NCBI GenBank assembly: GCA_944323825.1
Contig: CALUTY010000016.1
Location: forward strand, 16,485 to 80,484
Length of the DNA: 64,000 nucleotides
Reading direction: 5' to 3'
DNA from: an uncultured Bacteroidales bacterium
Lineage (GTDB): Bacteria > Bacteroidota > Bacteroidia > Bacteroidales > UBA932
Part shown: positions 34,138 through 43,132 of the stretch, one piece after another
Position numbering within the stretch: position 1 is the first letter of the stretch
Layout of the letters: each line of letters begins with the position of its first letter
Notes under the pieces: generated by a model
What the model was told of the DNA's origin: nothing
What the model saw: the letters and a program-made list of their open reading frames with translations, nothing else
The model's database searches: none
Made by a program: the position numbers and the translations under genes

Positions 34138-35472
34138 ATGTCAAGGATCGTAGTATTGGGCGGAGGTGAAAGCGGCACAGGAGCCGCCGTCCTCGCCAAG
34201 GCAAAAGGTTTCGATGTGTTCCTGTCCGACAAGGGAAAGCTGGACGGGAAATATGTCGACATCCTCAACGAATGGAAGATACCCTTCGAGGAGGGAAGGC
34301 ATACGGAGGAACTGATACTGAATGCGGACGAGGTGATAAAAAGCCCCGGCATACCGTCCGGCGCCCCTATGGTGAAGAAGGTGACGGACGCCGGGATAAA
34401 TGTCATCTCCGAGATAGAGTTCGCCGGAAGATATGACACGGCCAAGAAGATCTGCATCACAGGCAGCAACGGAAAGACCACCACGACATCCCTCATCTAC
34501 TATCTGCTGCAGCAGGCCGGGCTGAATGTCGGGCTGGGCGGCAACATAGGGAAAAGCTACGCATACCAGGTGGCCACTTCTTCACACGACATCTATGTGC
34601 TGGAAATAAGCAGTTTCCAGCTCGACAACATGTATGACTTCAAGGCCGACATAGCCATCATCACCAACATCACGCCCGACCATCTGGACAGGTATGACCA
34701 CAACCTTGAGAACTATGTCAAGGCCAAGTTCCGCATCACCAGGAACATGAGCAGCGAGGACTGCTTCATATTCTGCTCCGATGACGAGATCACGGTAAGC
34801 CACCTCAACAAGATAGTGGTCAAGGCCAAGATGCTGCCATTCTCGCAGAAGAAGGAAGTGAAGCAGGGAGCCTTCCTGAAAGACGACAGGATAGTGGTCC
34901 GCTATGAAGACTCCGAATGCGACATGTTCATAAGGGAACTGGCATTGGGAGGAAAGCACAATGTCTACAATTCCATGGCAGCCGCCATAGCCGGAAAGGT
35001 GATGGACATAGACAACAAGGTCATCCGTGACAGCCTGTCCACATTCCAGCCTGTGGAACACCGGCTGGAGAAGGTGCTGAGCATAGGTGATGTGCTGTAT
35101 ATAAATGACTCCAAGGCCACCAATGTGGATGCGGCATGGTATGCACTTGAGTGCCAGACCCGGCCCGTGGTATGGATAGTCGGAGGCACGGACAAGGGCA
35201 ACGACTACTCGGTCCTGCTGGACCTTGCGAAAGAAAAGGTCAAGGCAATGATCTGCATGGGCCTCGACAACCGCAAGTTCCACGAGTCATTCGGAGGCAT
35301 CGTCCCTGAAATACATGATGTGACCTCGGCGCAGGATGCGGTCAGGCTGGCCAGCAGCATAGCCAAGGCGGGGGATGTGGTCCTCCTCTCCCCTTGCTGC
35401 GCAAGCTTTGACCTCTTCGAAAACTACGAGGACAGGGGCCGCAAATTCAAGGAGGCCGTAAGAAATCTCTGA
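34138..35472 (+). CDS. murD: UDP-MurNAc-L-alanine:D-glutamate ligase
   Basis: MurD adds D-glutamate to UDP-MurNAc-L-Ala with ATP. The 444-residue protein has the N-terminal Rossmann-like UDP-binding region (RIVVLGGGESGTGAAVLAKA), the P-loop ITGSNGKTTTTSLIYYLL near residue 108, and ISSFQLDNMYDFKADIAIIT. The C-terminal Mur ligase domain has FQPVEHRLEKV, INDSKATNVDAAWYAL and IVGGTDKGNDY. It lies three bases after mraY and 18 before ftsW, firmly within the operon. Confidence 0.97.
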   Translation: MSRIVVLGGGESGTGAAVLAKAKGFDVFLSDKGKLDGKYVDILNEWKIPFEEGRHTEELILNADEVIKSPGIPSGAPMVKKVTDAGINVISEIEFAGRYDTAKKICITGSNGKTTTTSLIYYLLQQAGLNVGLGGNIGKSYAYQVATSSHDIYVLEISSFQLDNMYDFKADIAIITNITPDHLDRYDHNLENYVKAKFRITRNMSSEDCFIFCSDDEITVSHLNKIVVKAKMLPFSQKKEVKQGAFLKDDRIVVRYEDSECDMFIRELALGGKHNVYNSMAAAIAGKVMDIDNKVIRDSLSTFQPVEHRLEKVLSIGDVLYINDSKATNVDAAWYALECQTRPVVWIVGGTDKGNDYSVLLDLAKEKVKAMICMGLDNRKFHESFGGIVPEIHDVTSAQDAVRLASSIAKAGDVVLLSPCCASFDLFENYEDRGRKFKEAVRNL

Positions 35473-35490
35473 TAAGGACAGAAGGCAAGA

Positions 35491-36873
35491 ATGAAGAAAA
35501 GCGAGACAAAAAAAGCTGAGGCACAGGGCGGAATCTGGGGACTCATAGACCGGATTCAAGGGGACAAGGTGGTATGGATGATACTCATCCTCCTTATCCT
35601 CTTCTCCATCGTGTCCATCTTCTCCTCCACATCCCTGCTTGCCGAGCCGGACAAGGGCATAAGCCGTCTTGACATATTCGTGGAGCAGCTCGGCATAGTG
35701 GTGGCGGGAGTCGCCGTGATATTCATATGCTACAAGATACCTTACATAAAGGTGTTCAGGGTGCTGTCACAGATTGGATTCGCCCTTTCCGCAGCCCTCC
35801 TGCTCTGCCTGATATGCAACATAGGCGCAGTCGAAAACCACGGAGCAAAGCGCGCCCTGGACCTGGGGTTCTTCCAGCTCCATGTCTATGAAGTGGTCAA
35901 GGTGGCGATGGTAATGTATCTGGCATGGGCGGTGCACGCCTACAAGAGCGATTCTTTCGGGCTGGCAAACAGGCTGTCAAAGAGATACAAGAGGCTCGCA
36001 TTTCTGGCAAAGCCGGGATGGAAGCGTCTTGTCTACATATACCTGCCGATTGTCATCGTATGTGCAGGAATATTGTTCGGAAGCGTTTCAAGCACATTGT
36101 TCATTGGCGGGATAATGTTCCTGACGATTCTCATCGGGGGCATTCCGCTGAAAGACCTGCTGCTGCCGGCTGTGGTCTGCATCGTCGCAGGCGGCCTGTG
36201 CATAGGGCTTTATTTCGTATCCGGCGGGAAAGTGTTCCCCCGTGTGGGCACGGCAGTACAGAGGGTGCTCCTTCATGAGGAAAGGAAGAACATAAAGGAC
36301 CTCACTCCGGGGACGACCGAGTTCCAGAAGACACTGGATGCCATCCGCCAGCCGGAAAGTGCCAAAATCGCCATCCATGAGGGCGGGCTGCTCGGAAAAG
36401 GGCCGGGGAACAGCACACAGAAATATACGGTATCGCTCATGTTCAGCGACTACATGTACAGCTTCATAGTGGAGGAATACGGGCTGTGGGGAGGACTGCT
36501 CATAATAATGCTGTATATCAGCCTGCTGGCCCGAGGCTCCCTGATAGTGCGGTACTGCGACAGCGACTTTGCCAAGACCGCAGTGGCGGGACTCACGATA
36601 CTGATAACAGGCCAGGCCCTGATGCACATATACATCAACCTTGACATGGGACTGCTCACGGGGCAGACCCTGCCGATGATAAGCCACGGAAACAGCTCGT
36701 TCCTCTGTTTCTGCGTGGCATTCGGTGTGATCCTGTCCATAAGCAAGATGGCCAAGGCCAAAATACAGAAGGAAACGGAGGAGTCCGAACCGCTCATGGA
36801 AGGGATGGGTGTAGACGAGAATGTCACGGACGCGATGAACGACCTGGACGATTTTGAGTCCGGAAGATATTGA
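35491..36873 (+). CDS. ftsW: Septal peptidoglycan polymerase FtsW
   Basis: FtsW is the SEDS-family glycosyltransferase that polymerises septal glycan strands together with FtsI. The 460-residue protein shows about ten TM segments. SEDS signatures include VENHGAKRALDLGFFQLHVY (the GA-R-L motif) and IHEGGLLGKGPGNSTQKYTV. Near the end is TLPMISHGNSSFLCFCVAFG. An acidic cytoplasmic tail (EESEPLMEGMGVDENVTDAM) follows the last helix. Gene order between murD and murG is the canonical one. Confidence 0.95.
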   Translation: MKKSETKKAEAQGGIWGLIDRIQGDKVVWMILILLILFSIVSIFSSTSLLAEPDKGISRLDIFVEQLGIVVAGVAVIFICYKIPYIKVFRVLSQIGFALSAALLLCLICNIGAVENHGAKRALDLGFFQLHVYEVVKVAMVMYLAWAVHAYKSDSFGLANRLSKRYKRLAFLAKPGWKRLVYIYLPIVIVCAGILFGSVSSTLFIGGIMFLTILIGGIPLKDLLLPAVVCIVAGGLCIGLYFVSGGKVFPRVGTAVQRVLLHEERKNIKDLTPGTTEFQKTLDAIRQPESAKIAIHEGGLLGKGPGNSTQKYTVSLMFSDYMYSFIVEEYGLWGGLLIIMLYISLLARGSLIVRYCDSDFAKTAVAGLTILITGQALMHIYINLDMGLLTGQTLPMISHGNSSFLCFCVAFGVILSISKMAKAKIQKETEESEPLMEGMGVDENVTDAMNDLDDFESGRY

Positions 36874-36879
36874 CAGACA

Positions 36880-38073
36880 ATGACAGAAAGAAGACCCATA
36901 CGCGCAATAATAAGCGGAGGAGGCACGGGAGGCCACATCTTCCCTGCCCTCTCGATTGCAGACAGGCTGACGGAGGAGGCTCCGGGCAGCGAAATCCTGT
37001 TCGTGGGGGCTGAGGGCAGGATGGAAATGGAAAAGGTCCCTGCAGCAGGCTATCGGATTACAGGGCTCCCGGTGGCCGGTCTGCAGCGCAGGCTCACCCC
37101 TTCCAACCTCGCCCTGCCGTTCAAGGTGCTCAAAAGCATCTCAATGGCGGGAAAGATCATAGACAGCTTCAGGCCAGACATCGCGATAGGAGTAGGCGGA
37201 TATGCAAGTGCTCCCCTGCTGTGGGCGGCTTCCCGCAAGGGCATCCCGACCCTCATCCAGGAACAGAACGGCTTTGCCGGACTCACCAACAAGATACTCG
37301 GAAAGAGAGCTGACAGGATATGCGTGGCATACGAGGGGATGGAAAGATTCTTCCCTGCAGACAAAATTGTCCTCACCGGCAACCCTATACGCAATGCGAT
37401 AGTGCCTGCGGACGCTGCCATGAAACGCGAAGCCCTGGACTTCTACAGGCTTGACCCGGAGAAGCGGCACATATTCATCGTGGGCGGAAGCCTCGGAAGC
37501 GGCACTCTCAACAAGTCCATGATGAAATGGATTTCGGACGGCTGTCCCGGAGGAGATGATGTGGAAGTGCTCTGGCAATGCGGGAAATATTACAAGGAAG
37601 GGACAGACAGGTTCATGGACTCAGTCAGGGACAAGATGCCAGGTGTATGCACACGCATACATCATTTTGACTTCATAAAGAGGATGGACCTTGCATACGC
37701 CGCTGCGGACATAGTGGTGTCAAGGTCGGGGGCAAGCTCGGTGTCGGAACTTTGCGCAGCCCGCAAGGCGGTCATCTTCGTCCCGTCCCCGAATGTGGCG
37801 GAAGACCATCAGACCCACAATGCAATGGCACTCGTAAAGAAAGACGCGGCAATGCTGGTGACTGACGCGGAAGCCCAGGAAAAGCTGATGAGAACAGCCT
37901 GCAGACTGGTGCATGATGACGCCGTAATCATGAAAATGGAGAAAAACATAGCCGCACTTGCACGGAAAGACGCCGCCGGAGCGATAGTGGAAGAGATATA
38001 CGGCATACTTGACAAAAAGGCCTCCGTCGGGGATGACGGCAAGTACAAGACTGACAAAAAGACAAAGCAATGA
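36880..38073 (+). CDS. murG: Lipid II synthase MurG
   Basis: MurG adds GlcNAc from UDP-GlcNAc to lipid I, making lipid II on the inner face of the cytoplasmic membrane. The 397-residue GT-B enzyme has the N-terminal lipid I loop GGGTGGHIFPALSIA, a second glycine-rich loop GVGGYASAPLLWAA, LIQEQNGFAGLTNKIL, and the UDP-GlcNAc site (FIVGGSLGSGTLNK, VSRSGASSVSELCAA). The C-terminal NVAEDHQTHNAMAL segment is also conserved. It overlaps murC by ATGA. Confidence 0.97.
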   Translation: MTERRPIRAIISGGGTGGHIFPALSIADRLTEEAPGSEILFVGAEGRMEMEKVPAAGYRITGLPVAGLQRRLTPSNLALPFKVLKSISMAGKIIDSFRPDIAIGVGGYASAPLLWAASRKGIPTLIQEQNGFAGLTNKILGKRADRICVAYEGMERFFPADKIVLTGNPIRNAIVPADAAMKREALDFYRLDPEKRHIFIVGGSLGSGTLNKSMMKWISDGCPGGDDVEVLWQCGKYYKEGTDRFMDSVRDKMPGVCTRIHHFDFIKRMDLAYAAADIVVSRSGASSVSELCAARKAVIFVPSPNVAEDHQTHNAMALVKKDAAMLVTDAEAQEKLMRTACRLVHDDAVIMKMEKNIAALARKDAAGAIVEEIYGILDKKASVGDDGKYKTDKKTKQ

Positions 38074-39437
38074 GATACAAGAACATATACTTCATAGGAA
38101 TCGGAGGCATAGGCATGAGCGCCCTTGCAAGGTACTTCAAGCGCAAAGGCTGCAATGTCGCCGGATACGACCGCACCCCTTCGGAGTTGACGCACGAACT
38201 GGAGGCGGAAGGGATAGCCGTCCATTATGAGGACAGGCCGGACCTGATACCGGAAGACAGGGAAAACACCCTCGTCATCTACACCCCTGCCATTCCTCAT
38301 GACATGAAGGAACTGATGACCGTCCAGGCAAACGGCTACAATGTGGTAAAACGCTCCCGTGCCCTCGGTGAAATCGCCCGCGGGCAGAGATGCCTTGCAG
38401 TGGCCGGAACACATGGGAAAACCACCACCAGCACCCTCCTCGCCCATATTTTCCAAGAAAGCGGGGAAGGGTGCTCGGCATTCCTCGGCGGCATATCGAA
38501 GAATTACGGCACCAACCTCCTCGTCAGTGAAAACGATGTGGTGGTGGCCGAAGCGGACGAATTCGACAGGTCATTCCTCCAGCTTCATCCGGAAATCGCG
38601 GCAGTCACTGCAATGGACGCCGACCACCTCGACATATATTCCGATGTGGAGCATGTGCGGCAGGCATTCAGGGAATTCGCCTCGCAGGTGACCGGCACCC
38701 TCATAACCAAGCCGGGACTTGACATCACCGGCAGGGACACCAAGGCAAGGATTCTCCGCTATTCATTCCGCGAACCCTGCGACTTCTACGCCAGCAACCT
38801 AAGCAAGGATACGACAGGGCATTTCACCTTCGACCTCAACTGGCCGGACGGGGTGATACGCGGATGCCGCTGCGGCATCCCCGGCTGGGTAAATGTGGAG
38901 AACAGCATTGCAGCAGCAGCCATAGCCCTCACATACGGGATTGCCCCGGAAAAGGTGAAGGCAGCCATAGGCACATACATGGGAGTGAAAAGGAGATTCG
39001 ACGTGCACCTGAACGTGCCCGGATGCACATACATAGACGACTATGCCCACCATCCGAAAGAACTGGCAGCCGCGATAAGCTCCATCAGGGACATTTTCCC
39101 TTCCAGAAAACTCACGGCAGTGTTCCAGCCGCATCTCTATACGAGGACAAGGGATTTCGCGGACGGATTTGCAGAGGCACTCAGCCATGTGGACAAGCTG
39201 ATTCTCCTCGACATATACCCTGCAAGGGAGGAACCGATACCGGGAGTGACATCGGAAATCATATTCGACAAGGCTGAGGCCCCGGAAAAGGTGCTGCTGA
39301 AGAAAGAGGAGCTGATGGATTATCTCGAAAAGGAGCCTGTGGATGTGCTCGTCACATTCGGAGCAGGCAACATAGACAGATTTACAGGGCCGATAACGGC
39401 AATGCTTGAAAAACGAATCGGTAAAGGACAGGAATGA
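38070..39437 (+). CDS. murC: UDP-MurNAc:L-alanine ligase
   Basis: MurC starts the peptide stem by adding L-alanine to UDP-MurNAc. The 455-residue ligase begins IYFIGIGGIGMSALARYFKR, the family UDP-binding loop. It has the P-loop AVAGTHGKTTTSTLLAHIF near residue 112, EADEFDRSFLQLHPEIAAVT and VKRRFDVHLN. The C-terminal domain has YIDDYAHHPKELAAAI and FQPHLYTRTRDFADGFAEAL. It is joined to murG and ftsQ by ATGA overlaps on both sides, so the three are translationally coupled. Confidence 0.97.
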   Translation: MRYKNIYFIGIGGIGMSALARYFKRKGCNVAGYDRTPSELTHELEAEGIAVHYEDRPDLIPEDRENTLVIYTPAIPHDMKELMTVQANGYNVVKRSRALGEIARGQRCLAVAGTHGKTTTSTLLAHIFQESGEGCSAFLGGISKNYGTNLLVSENDVVVAEADEFDRSFLQLHPEIAAVTAMDADHLDIYSDVEHVRQAFREFASQVTGTLITKPGLDITGRDTKARILRYSFREPCDFYASNLSKDTTGHFTFDLNWPDGVIRGCRCGIPGWVNVENSIAAAAIALTYGIAPEKVKAAIGTYMGVKRRFDVHLNVPGCTYIDDYAHHPKELAAAISSIRDIFPSRKLTAVFQPHLYTRTRDFADGFAEALSHVDKLILLDIYPAREEPIPGVTSEIIFDKAEAPEKVLLKKEELMDYLEKEPVDVLVTFGAGNIDRFTGPITAMLEKRIGKGQE

Positions 39438-40216
39438 AACGGATGGCAAGATACATATCGGCGGCCCTGTTTGCGGGCCTTACCGTAGCCCTTCTTTTCG
39501 CCGCCTACACTTCAGAGGCAGTGAAAAGAAGCCGGGTGACATGCACGGGGATAGAGGTTGTCATTGCCGACAGCCTCAGGAACAGCTTCGTCACCAGGGC
39601 CGATGTGCTTGACTGCCTGAAAAAGGAATACGGGGAATGCACGGGCCGCGCCCTGGACAGCATAGACCTCGTAAAGATAGAAAAGGCCGTGGATGCCCGC
39701 AGCGCGGTGAGGAAAAGCGAGGCCTACCTGACCAAGGACGGAATCCTGCACATAGATGTCACTCAGAGGAAGCCGATGGTGAGGTTCCAGAAGAAGGAAG
39801 AAGGATTCTATGCAGACGAGGAAGGCTTCCTCTTCCCGCTCCAAAGCACATATACCGCCCATGTCCCTGTCATCGACGGTGCCATTCCGCTCCATGTGGA
39901 TTCGGGCTACAAGGGAAGGCCTGAAGATGAAAAGGAAAGGGAATGGACAGACCGCATCACCGGACTCGTCAGATACATGAACAGCAGCGGCATCTGGGCA
40001 CGGGACATCGTACAGATCACTGTCCTCCCCGGCGGCGACCTCATCCTGATACCGCGCGATGGAAAGGAAAAGTTCCTGTTCGGACAGCCGGTGAAGATAG
40101 AGGAGAAATTCAGGAAAATGGAAAAGTACTACACCGGGATAGTCCCTGAAAAGGGCAGGGACTTCTACTCGACAGTCAACCTGAAATACGACAGACAGAT
40201 AATATGCAGAAACTAA
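39434..40216 (+). CDS. ftsQ: Cell division protein FtsQ
   Basis: This 260-residue bitopic protein has one N-terminal TM helix (YISAALFAGLTVALLFAAYT), then a periplasmic POTRA-like domain (VTCTGIEVVIADSLRNSFVT, AVDARSAVRKSEAYLTKDGI). The C-terminal FtsQ/DivIB domain has GLVRYMNSSGIWARDIVQIT and DLILIPRDGKEKFLFGQPVK. FtsQ links the early and late divisome through FtsL and FtsB. The low sequence conservation is normal for FtsQ; position between murC and ftsA, and topology, support the call. It overlaps murC by four bases. Confidence 0.9.
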   Translation: MKRMARYISAALFAGLTVALLFAAYTSEAVKRSRVTCTGIEVVIADSLRNSFVTRADVLDCLKKEYGECTGRALDSIDLVKIEKAVDARSAVRKSEAYLTKDGILHIDVTQRKPMVRFQKKEEGFYADEEGFLFPLQSTYTAHVPVIDGAIPLHVDSGYKGRPEDEKEREWTDRITGLVRYMNSSGIWARDIVQITVLPGGDLILIPRDGKEKFLFGQPVKIEEKFRKMEKYYTGIVPEKGRDFYSTVNLKYDRQIICRN

Positions 40217-40227
40217 TATAATATATC

Positions 40228-41664
40228 ATGGAAGGAAGACATATTGTCGCAATCGACCTCGGCACATCAAAGACAGCGCTGACCGTTGCGGAGATCAACG
40301 GTGACGATGTGCAGATAGTATATTACAGGAAAGTCCCTTCAACCGGAATCCGCTACAGCTACATATTCAGCCCCAAGAAGACAGCAGATACAGTCAGGCT
40401 CCTTGTGGAAGACGCCGAAAAGGAACTGAAGATAAAGATACGGAGAGCCGTCGTAGGAATGCCTAAATACAGCGTGAGGCAGGAAGCCAAGTCCGGAAGG
40501 GTCGAACGCAATCTTGAAGAATGCATTTCAGAGGACGAAATCAATGACATGAAAAGGATGGCCATGGACTCCTATCCGCTTGATCATCCGGAGAGTGAGG
40601 AACTGTTCGGAGCTGTGGCACAGTCTTTTTCCAATGGGGACGAGATCGGCCTTGCCGAAAATGACATAATCGGGGTGTCCGGGGAAATCCTTGAGGGAAA
40701 CTTCAAGCTGTTCATAGGCAAGAAGAAGAATCTCAGGGACATAGATATCACATTCAAAGGACTCGGGATAGATGTGGTCCAGAAATATTTCACAGCCGAA
40801 ACCACTGCAAAGGCCGTTCTGAGGAACTCGGAAATGGAAAACGGCGTGGCCCTCGTGGACTTGGGGGCAGGAGTGACATCGGTGTCGGTATATTACCGGA
40901 ACATCATGCGGCATTATGCAGCCATCCCGTTCGGAGGCAACTCATTGACATCTGACATCAAGACAGAAAGCGGGATAACGGAAGAACTCGCTGAAAACAT
41001 CAAGAAGGCCTTCGGCGGATGCATGCCGGACAAGCTGCAGAATCTCAGCGAAAAGACTCTTCATATCAGCAGCGGCTCCGCAGAGGCAAATGTCCAGATA
41101 CCGGTCAAATATCTCTCGGAACTCATCACCGCCAGGATGAAGGAAATCATCGAGGCCGTCCTCTATGAAATACAGCAGAGCGGATTTGCGGACAATCTCA
41201 GGAGCGGCATAGTGATCACCGGAGGAGGGGCAAAGCTCTTGAACTGCGCCAACTACATCAAGGAGCTGTCCGGATATGAAGTGCGCACGGGGGGCTCAAG
41301 AAACTTCTTCTCCGCTGCGGGATATGAAAACATATATGACTATGACGCAGCCATATCCGCAGGTATGATAATGAAAGCCAAGGCGGACAGGGTGCCGGAC
41401 TGCACGGCAGCGGACACGGAGAATCCAGGTGACATTCCAATAGAAATTGAAAATGCGGGCACCGGACCAGAGGCTGCGGAGAAAACGGATGCCCAAGATG
41501 CAGAAGACACCGTGTTCAACCCCAAGCCGGAGCAGACGAAACAGAAAAACAAAAATGAAAAGGGCAACAAAACGAACAGCAAGGATAAACGGACTGATTC
41601 CAAGCCCCCTATCATCCAATGGTTCGGTACCCTGTTTGAAAGCATTGGCAACGAATCTGTCTGA
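40228..41664 (+). CDS. ftsA: Cell division protein FtsA
   Basis: FtsA is the actin-like protein that tethers FtsZ to the membrane. The 478-residue protein has the phosphate-1 motif VAIDLGTSKTALTVAEI, a SHS2 1C domain, the phosphate-2 motif GVALVDLGAGVTSVSVYYRN and the adenosine motif GIVITGGGAKLLNC. Residues about 395-460 form a hydrophilic low-complexity linker rich in Glu, Asp, Lys and Asn (ENPGDIPIEIENAGTGPEAA, QTKQKNKNEKGNKTNSKDK). A short amphipathic tail follows (PPIIQWFGTLFESIGNESV) that fits the membrane-targeting helix. It is 46 bases before ftsZ. Confidence 0.96.
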   Translation: MEGRHIVAIDLGTSKTALTVAEINGDDVQIVYYRKVPSTGIRYSYIFSPKKTADTVRLLVEDAEKELKIKIRRAVVGMPKYSVRQEAKSGRVERNLEECISEDEINDMKRMAMDSYPLDHPESEELFGAVAQSFSNGDEIGLAENDIIGVSGEILEGNFKLFIGKKKNLRDIDITFKGLGIDVVQKYFTAETTAKAVLRNSEMENGVALVDLGAGVTSVSVYYRNIMRHYAAIPFGGNSLTSDIKTESGITEELAENIKKAFGGCMPDKLQNLSEKTLHISSGSAEANVQIPVKYLSELITARMKEIIEAVLYEIQQSGFADNLRSGIVITGGGAKLLNCANYIKELSGYEVRTGGSRNFFSAAGYENIYDYDAAISAGMIMKAKADRVPDCTAADTENPGDIPIEIENAGTGPEAAEKTDAQDAEDTVFNPKPEQTKQKNKNEKGNKTNSKDKRTDSKPPIIQWFGTLFESIGNESV

Positions 41665-41710
41665 AAAATGCCGCTGTCACAATATCACTTCATGAGATGA
41701 AATTTCAAAT

Positions 41711-42997
41711 ATGACGGACATGGAAACCAACGACATACTCGACAACATAAACATACTTCCATCCGACTGGTCCAACGACAATGCCATCATCAAGGTAATC
41801 GGAGTGGGAGGAGGAGGATGCAATGCAGTCTCCTACATGTTCAACCAGAAGATAGAGGGCTGCAGCTTCATAGTCTGCAACACGGATGCCCAGGCTCTCC
41901 GGAAAAGCCCGGTTCCCGTCAAGGTGCAGCTCGGGCAGGGGCTCGGTGCAGGATGTGACCCCATCAAGGGGCGCAATGCCGCCATAGAGGCGCAGGATGA
42001 AATCGCAAGGACGGTCCTGAACACCAACACCCAGATGCTCTTCATCACCGCCGGAATGGGCGGAGGCACAGGCACAGGAGCAGCCCCGGTCATAGCCGAG
42101 ATGGCACAGAAAAGGGGAATACTGACAGTCGCCATTGTCACCCTCCCGTTCAAGAATGAGGGCAACGAATCCCTGTCAAAAGCCATTGACGGCATACACG
42201 AACTTGAAAAGAGCGTCGACAGCCTCCTCATCATCAACAACGAGAAACTCTACGAATACTACGGCGACCTGCTCGTGCAGGAAGCATTCCCGAAAGCCGA
42301 CGAAATCCTTGCCACGGCAGTACGCGGCATCATAGAGATCATCCAGAAGCCGGGGTATATCAATGTGGACTTCGCCGATGTGAAGACCATGATGAAAAAC
42401 AGCGGGATGGCCCTGATGGGATGCGGCAGCGGCACCGGGGACAACCGCATAGACAATGCCATAAAGGAAGCCCTCGAATCGCCGCTGCTCAATGACTTCG
42501 ACCTGAAGACCGCCAAGAATGTGCTCATAAACATCACCATAGGCAAGAACGACAAGGGACTGTCAATGAAGGAGCTAGACACCATCAACAACAAGATCAA
42601 CGAGTACACCGGCAACGCCAACAACTTCAAGCGGGGCATAATCTTCGACGAAGACCCGGCCACCGGCGACAGGATCAACATCACCGTCATTGCCACCGGC
42701 TTCAAGATGAGCCAGCTGAGCGACATCACGGATGTGAGCCTCGGCAACATCATAATGATAGACAAGGACTTCACCTACGACGGAAACGGCATGATGGCAG
42801 GAGAGGAAAGGGAGCTGCCGGAAACCGTCACAAGGAAGGTAGGCCCGACCAACACCACCAACATCAGGAAATTCAGCTTCAAGGACAAGCCTGCCCTCAT
42901 CATACAACCGGGCCAGAGCCTCAGCGAGCTGGAAACCGTATCCGCCTATGCCCGTGCCATCCGCCAGATGTCCGAAACTTCCGAAAGCGGCAACTGA
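41711..42997 (+). CDS. ftsZ: Cell division GTPase FtsZ
   Basis: FtsZ polymerises into the cytokinetic ring. The 428-residue protein has the GTP-binding motifs KVIGVGGGGCNAVSYM and the tubulin signature AGMGGGTGTGAAP near residue 117. The T7-loop GMALMGCGSGTGDNRIDNAI and the C-terminal GTPase subdomain (FKRGIIFDEDPATGDRINIT) follow. The tail past residue about 345 is short (RKFSFKDKPALIIQPGQSLS...) and ends RAIRQMSETSESGN. I see no IPxFL-type peptide of the proteobacterial kind, so FtsA may bind a different C-terminal motif, possibly the KPALIIQ segment. It ends the dcw cluster; no intrinsic terminator is apparent. Confidence 0.97.
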   Translation: MTDMETNDILDNINILPSDWSNDNAIIKVIGVGGGGCNAVSYMFNQKIEGCSFIVCNTDAQALRKSPVPVKVQLGQGLGAGCDPIKGRNAAIEAQDEIARTVLNTNTQMLFITAGMGGGTGTGAAPVIAEMAQKRGILTVAIVTLPFKNEGNESLSKAIDGIHELEKSVDSLLIINNEKLYEYYGDLLVQEAFPKADEILATAVRGIIEIIQKPGYINVDFADVKTMMKNSGMALMGCGSGTGDNRIDNAIKEALESPLLNDFDLKTAKNVLINITIGKNDKGLSMKELDTINNKINEYTGNANNFKRGIIFDEDPATGDRINITVIATGFKMSQLSDITDVSLGNIIMIDKDFTYDGNGMMAGEERELPETVTRKVGPTNTTNIRKFSFKDKPALIIQPGQSLSELETVSAYARAIRQMSETSESGN

Positions 42998-43057
42998 CGG
43001 TATCAACATTGTTTCATAAATATCTGAAAACATTTCCGGATTTATGCCGACATTGTC

Positions 43058-43065
43058 TATCTTTG
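43058..43065 (+). promoter_or_regulatory. -7 box of gltX
   Basis: TATCTTTG matches TAnnTTTG 67 bases before the gltX ATG, in the 135-base gap after ftsZ. No good TTG stands 19-20 bases upstream. It suggests that gltX and its followers can be transcribed apart from the dcw operon. Confidence 0.5.
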
Positions 43066-43132
43066 CAGGTTGACGGCATGTCCGGAAGTTCCGGCATGCG
43101 GAAAATCTAATGCACCGCAAGGTGGATATATT

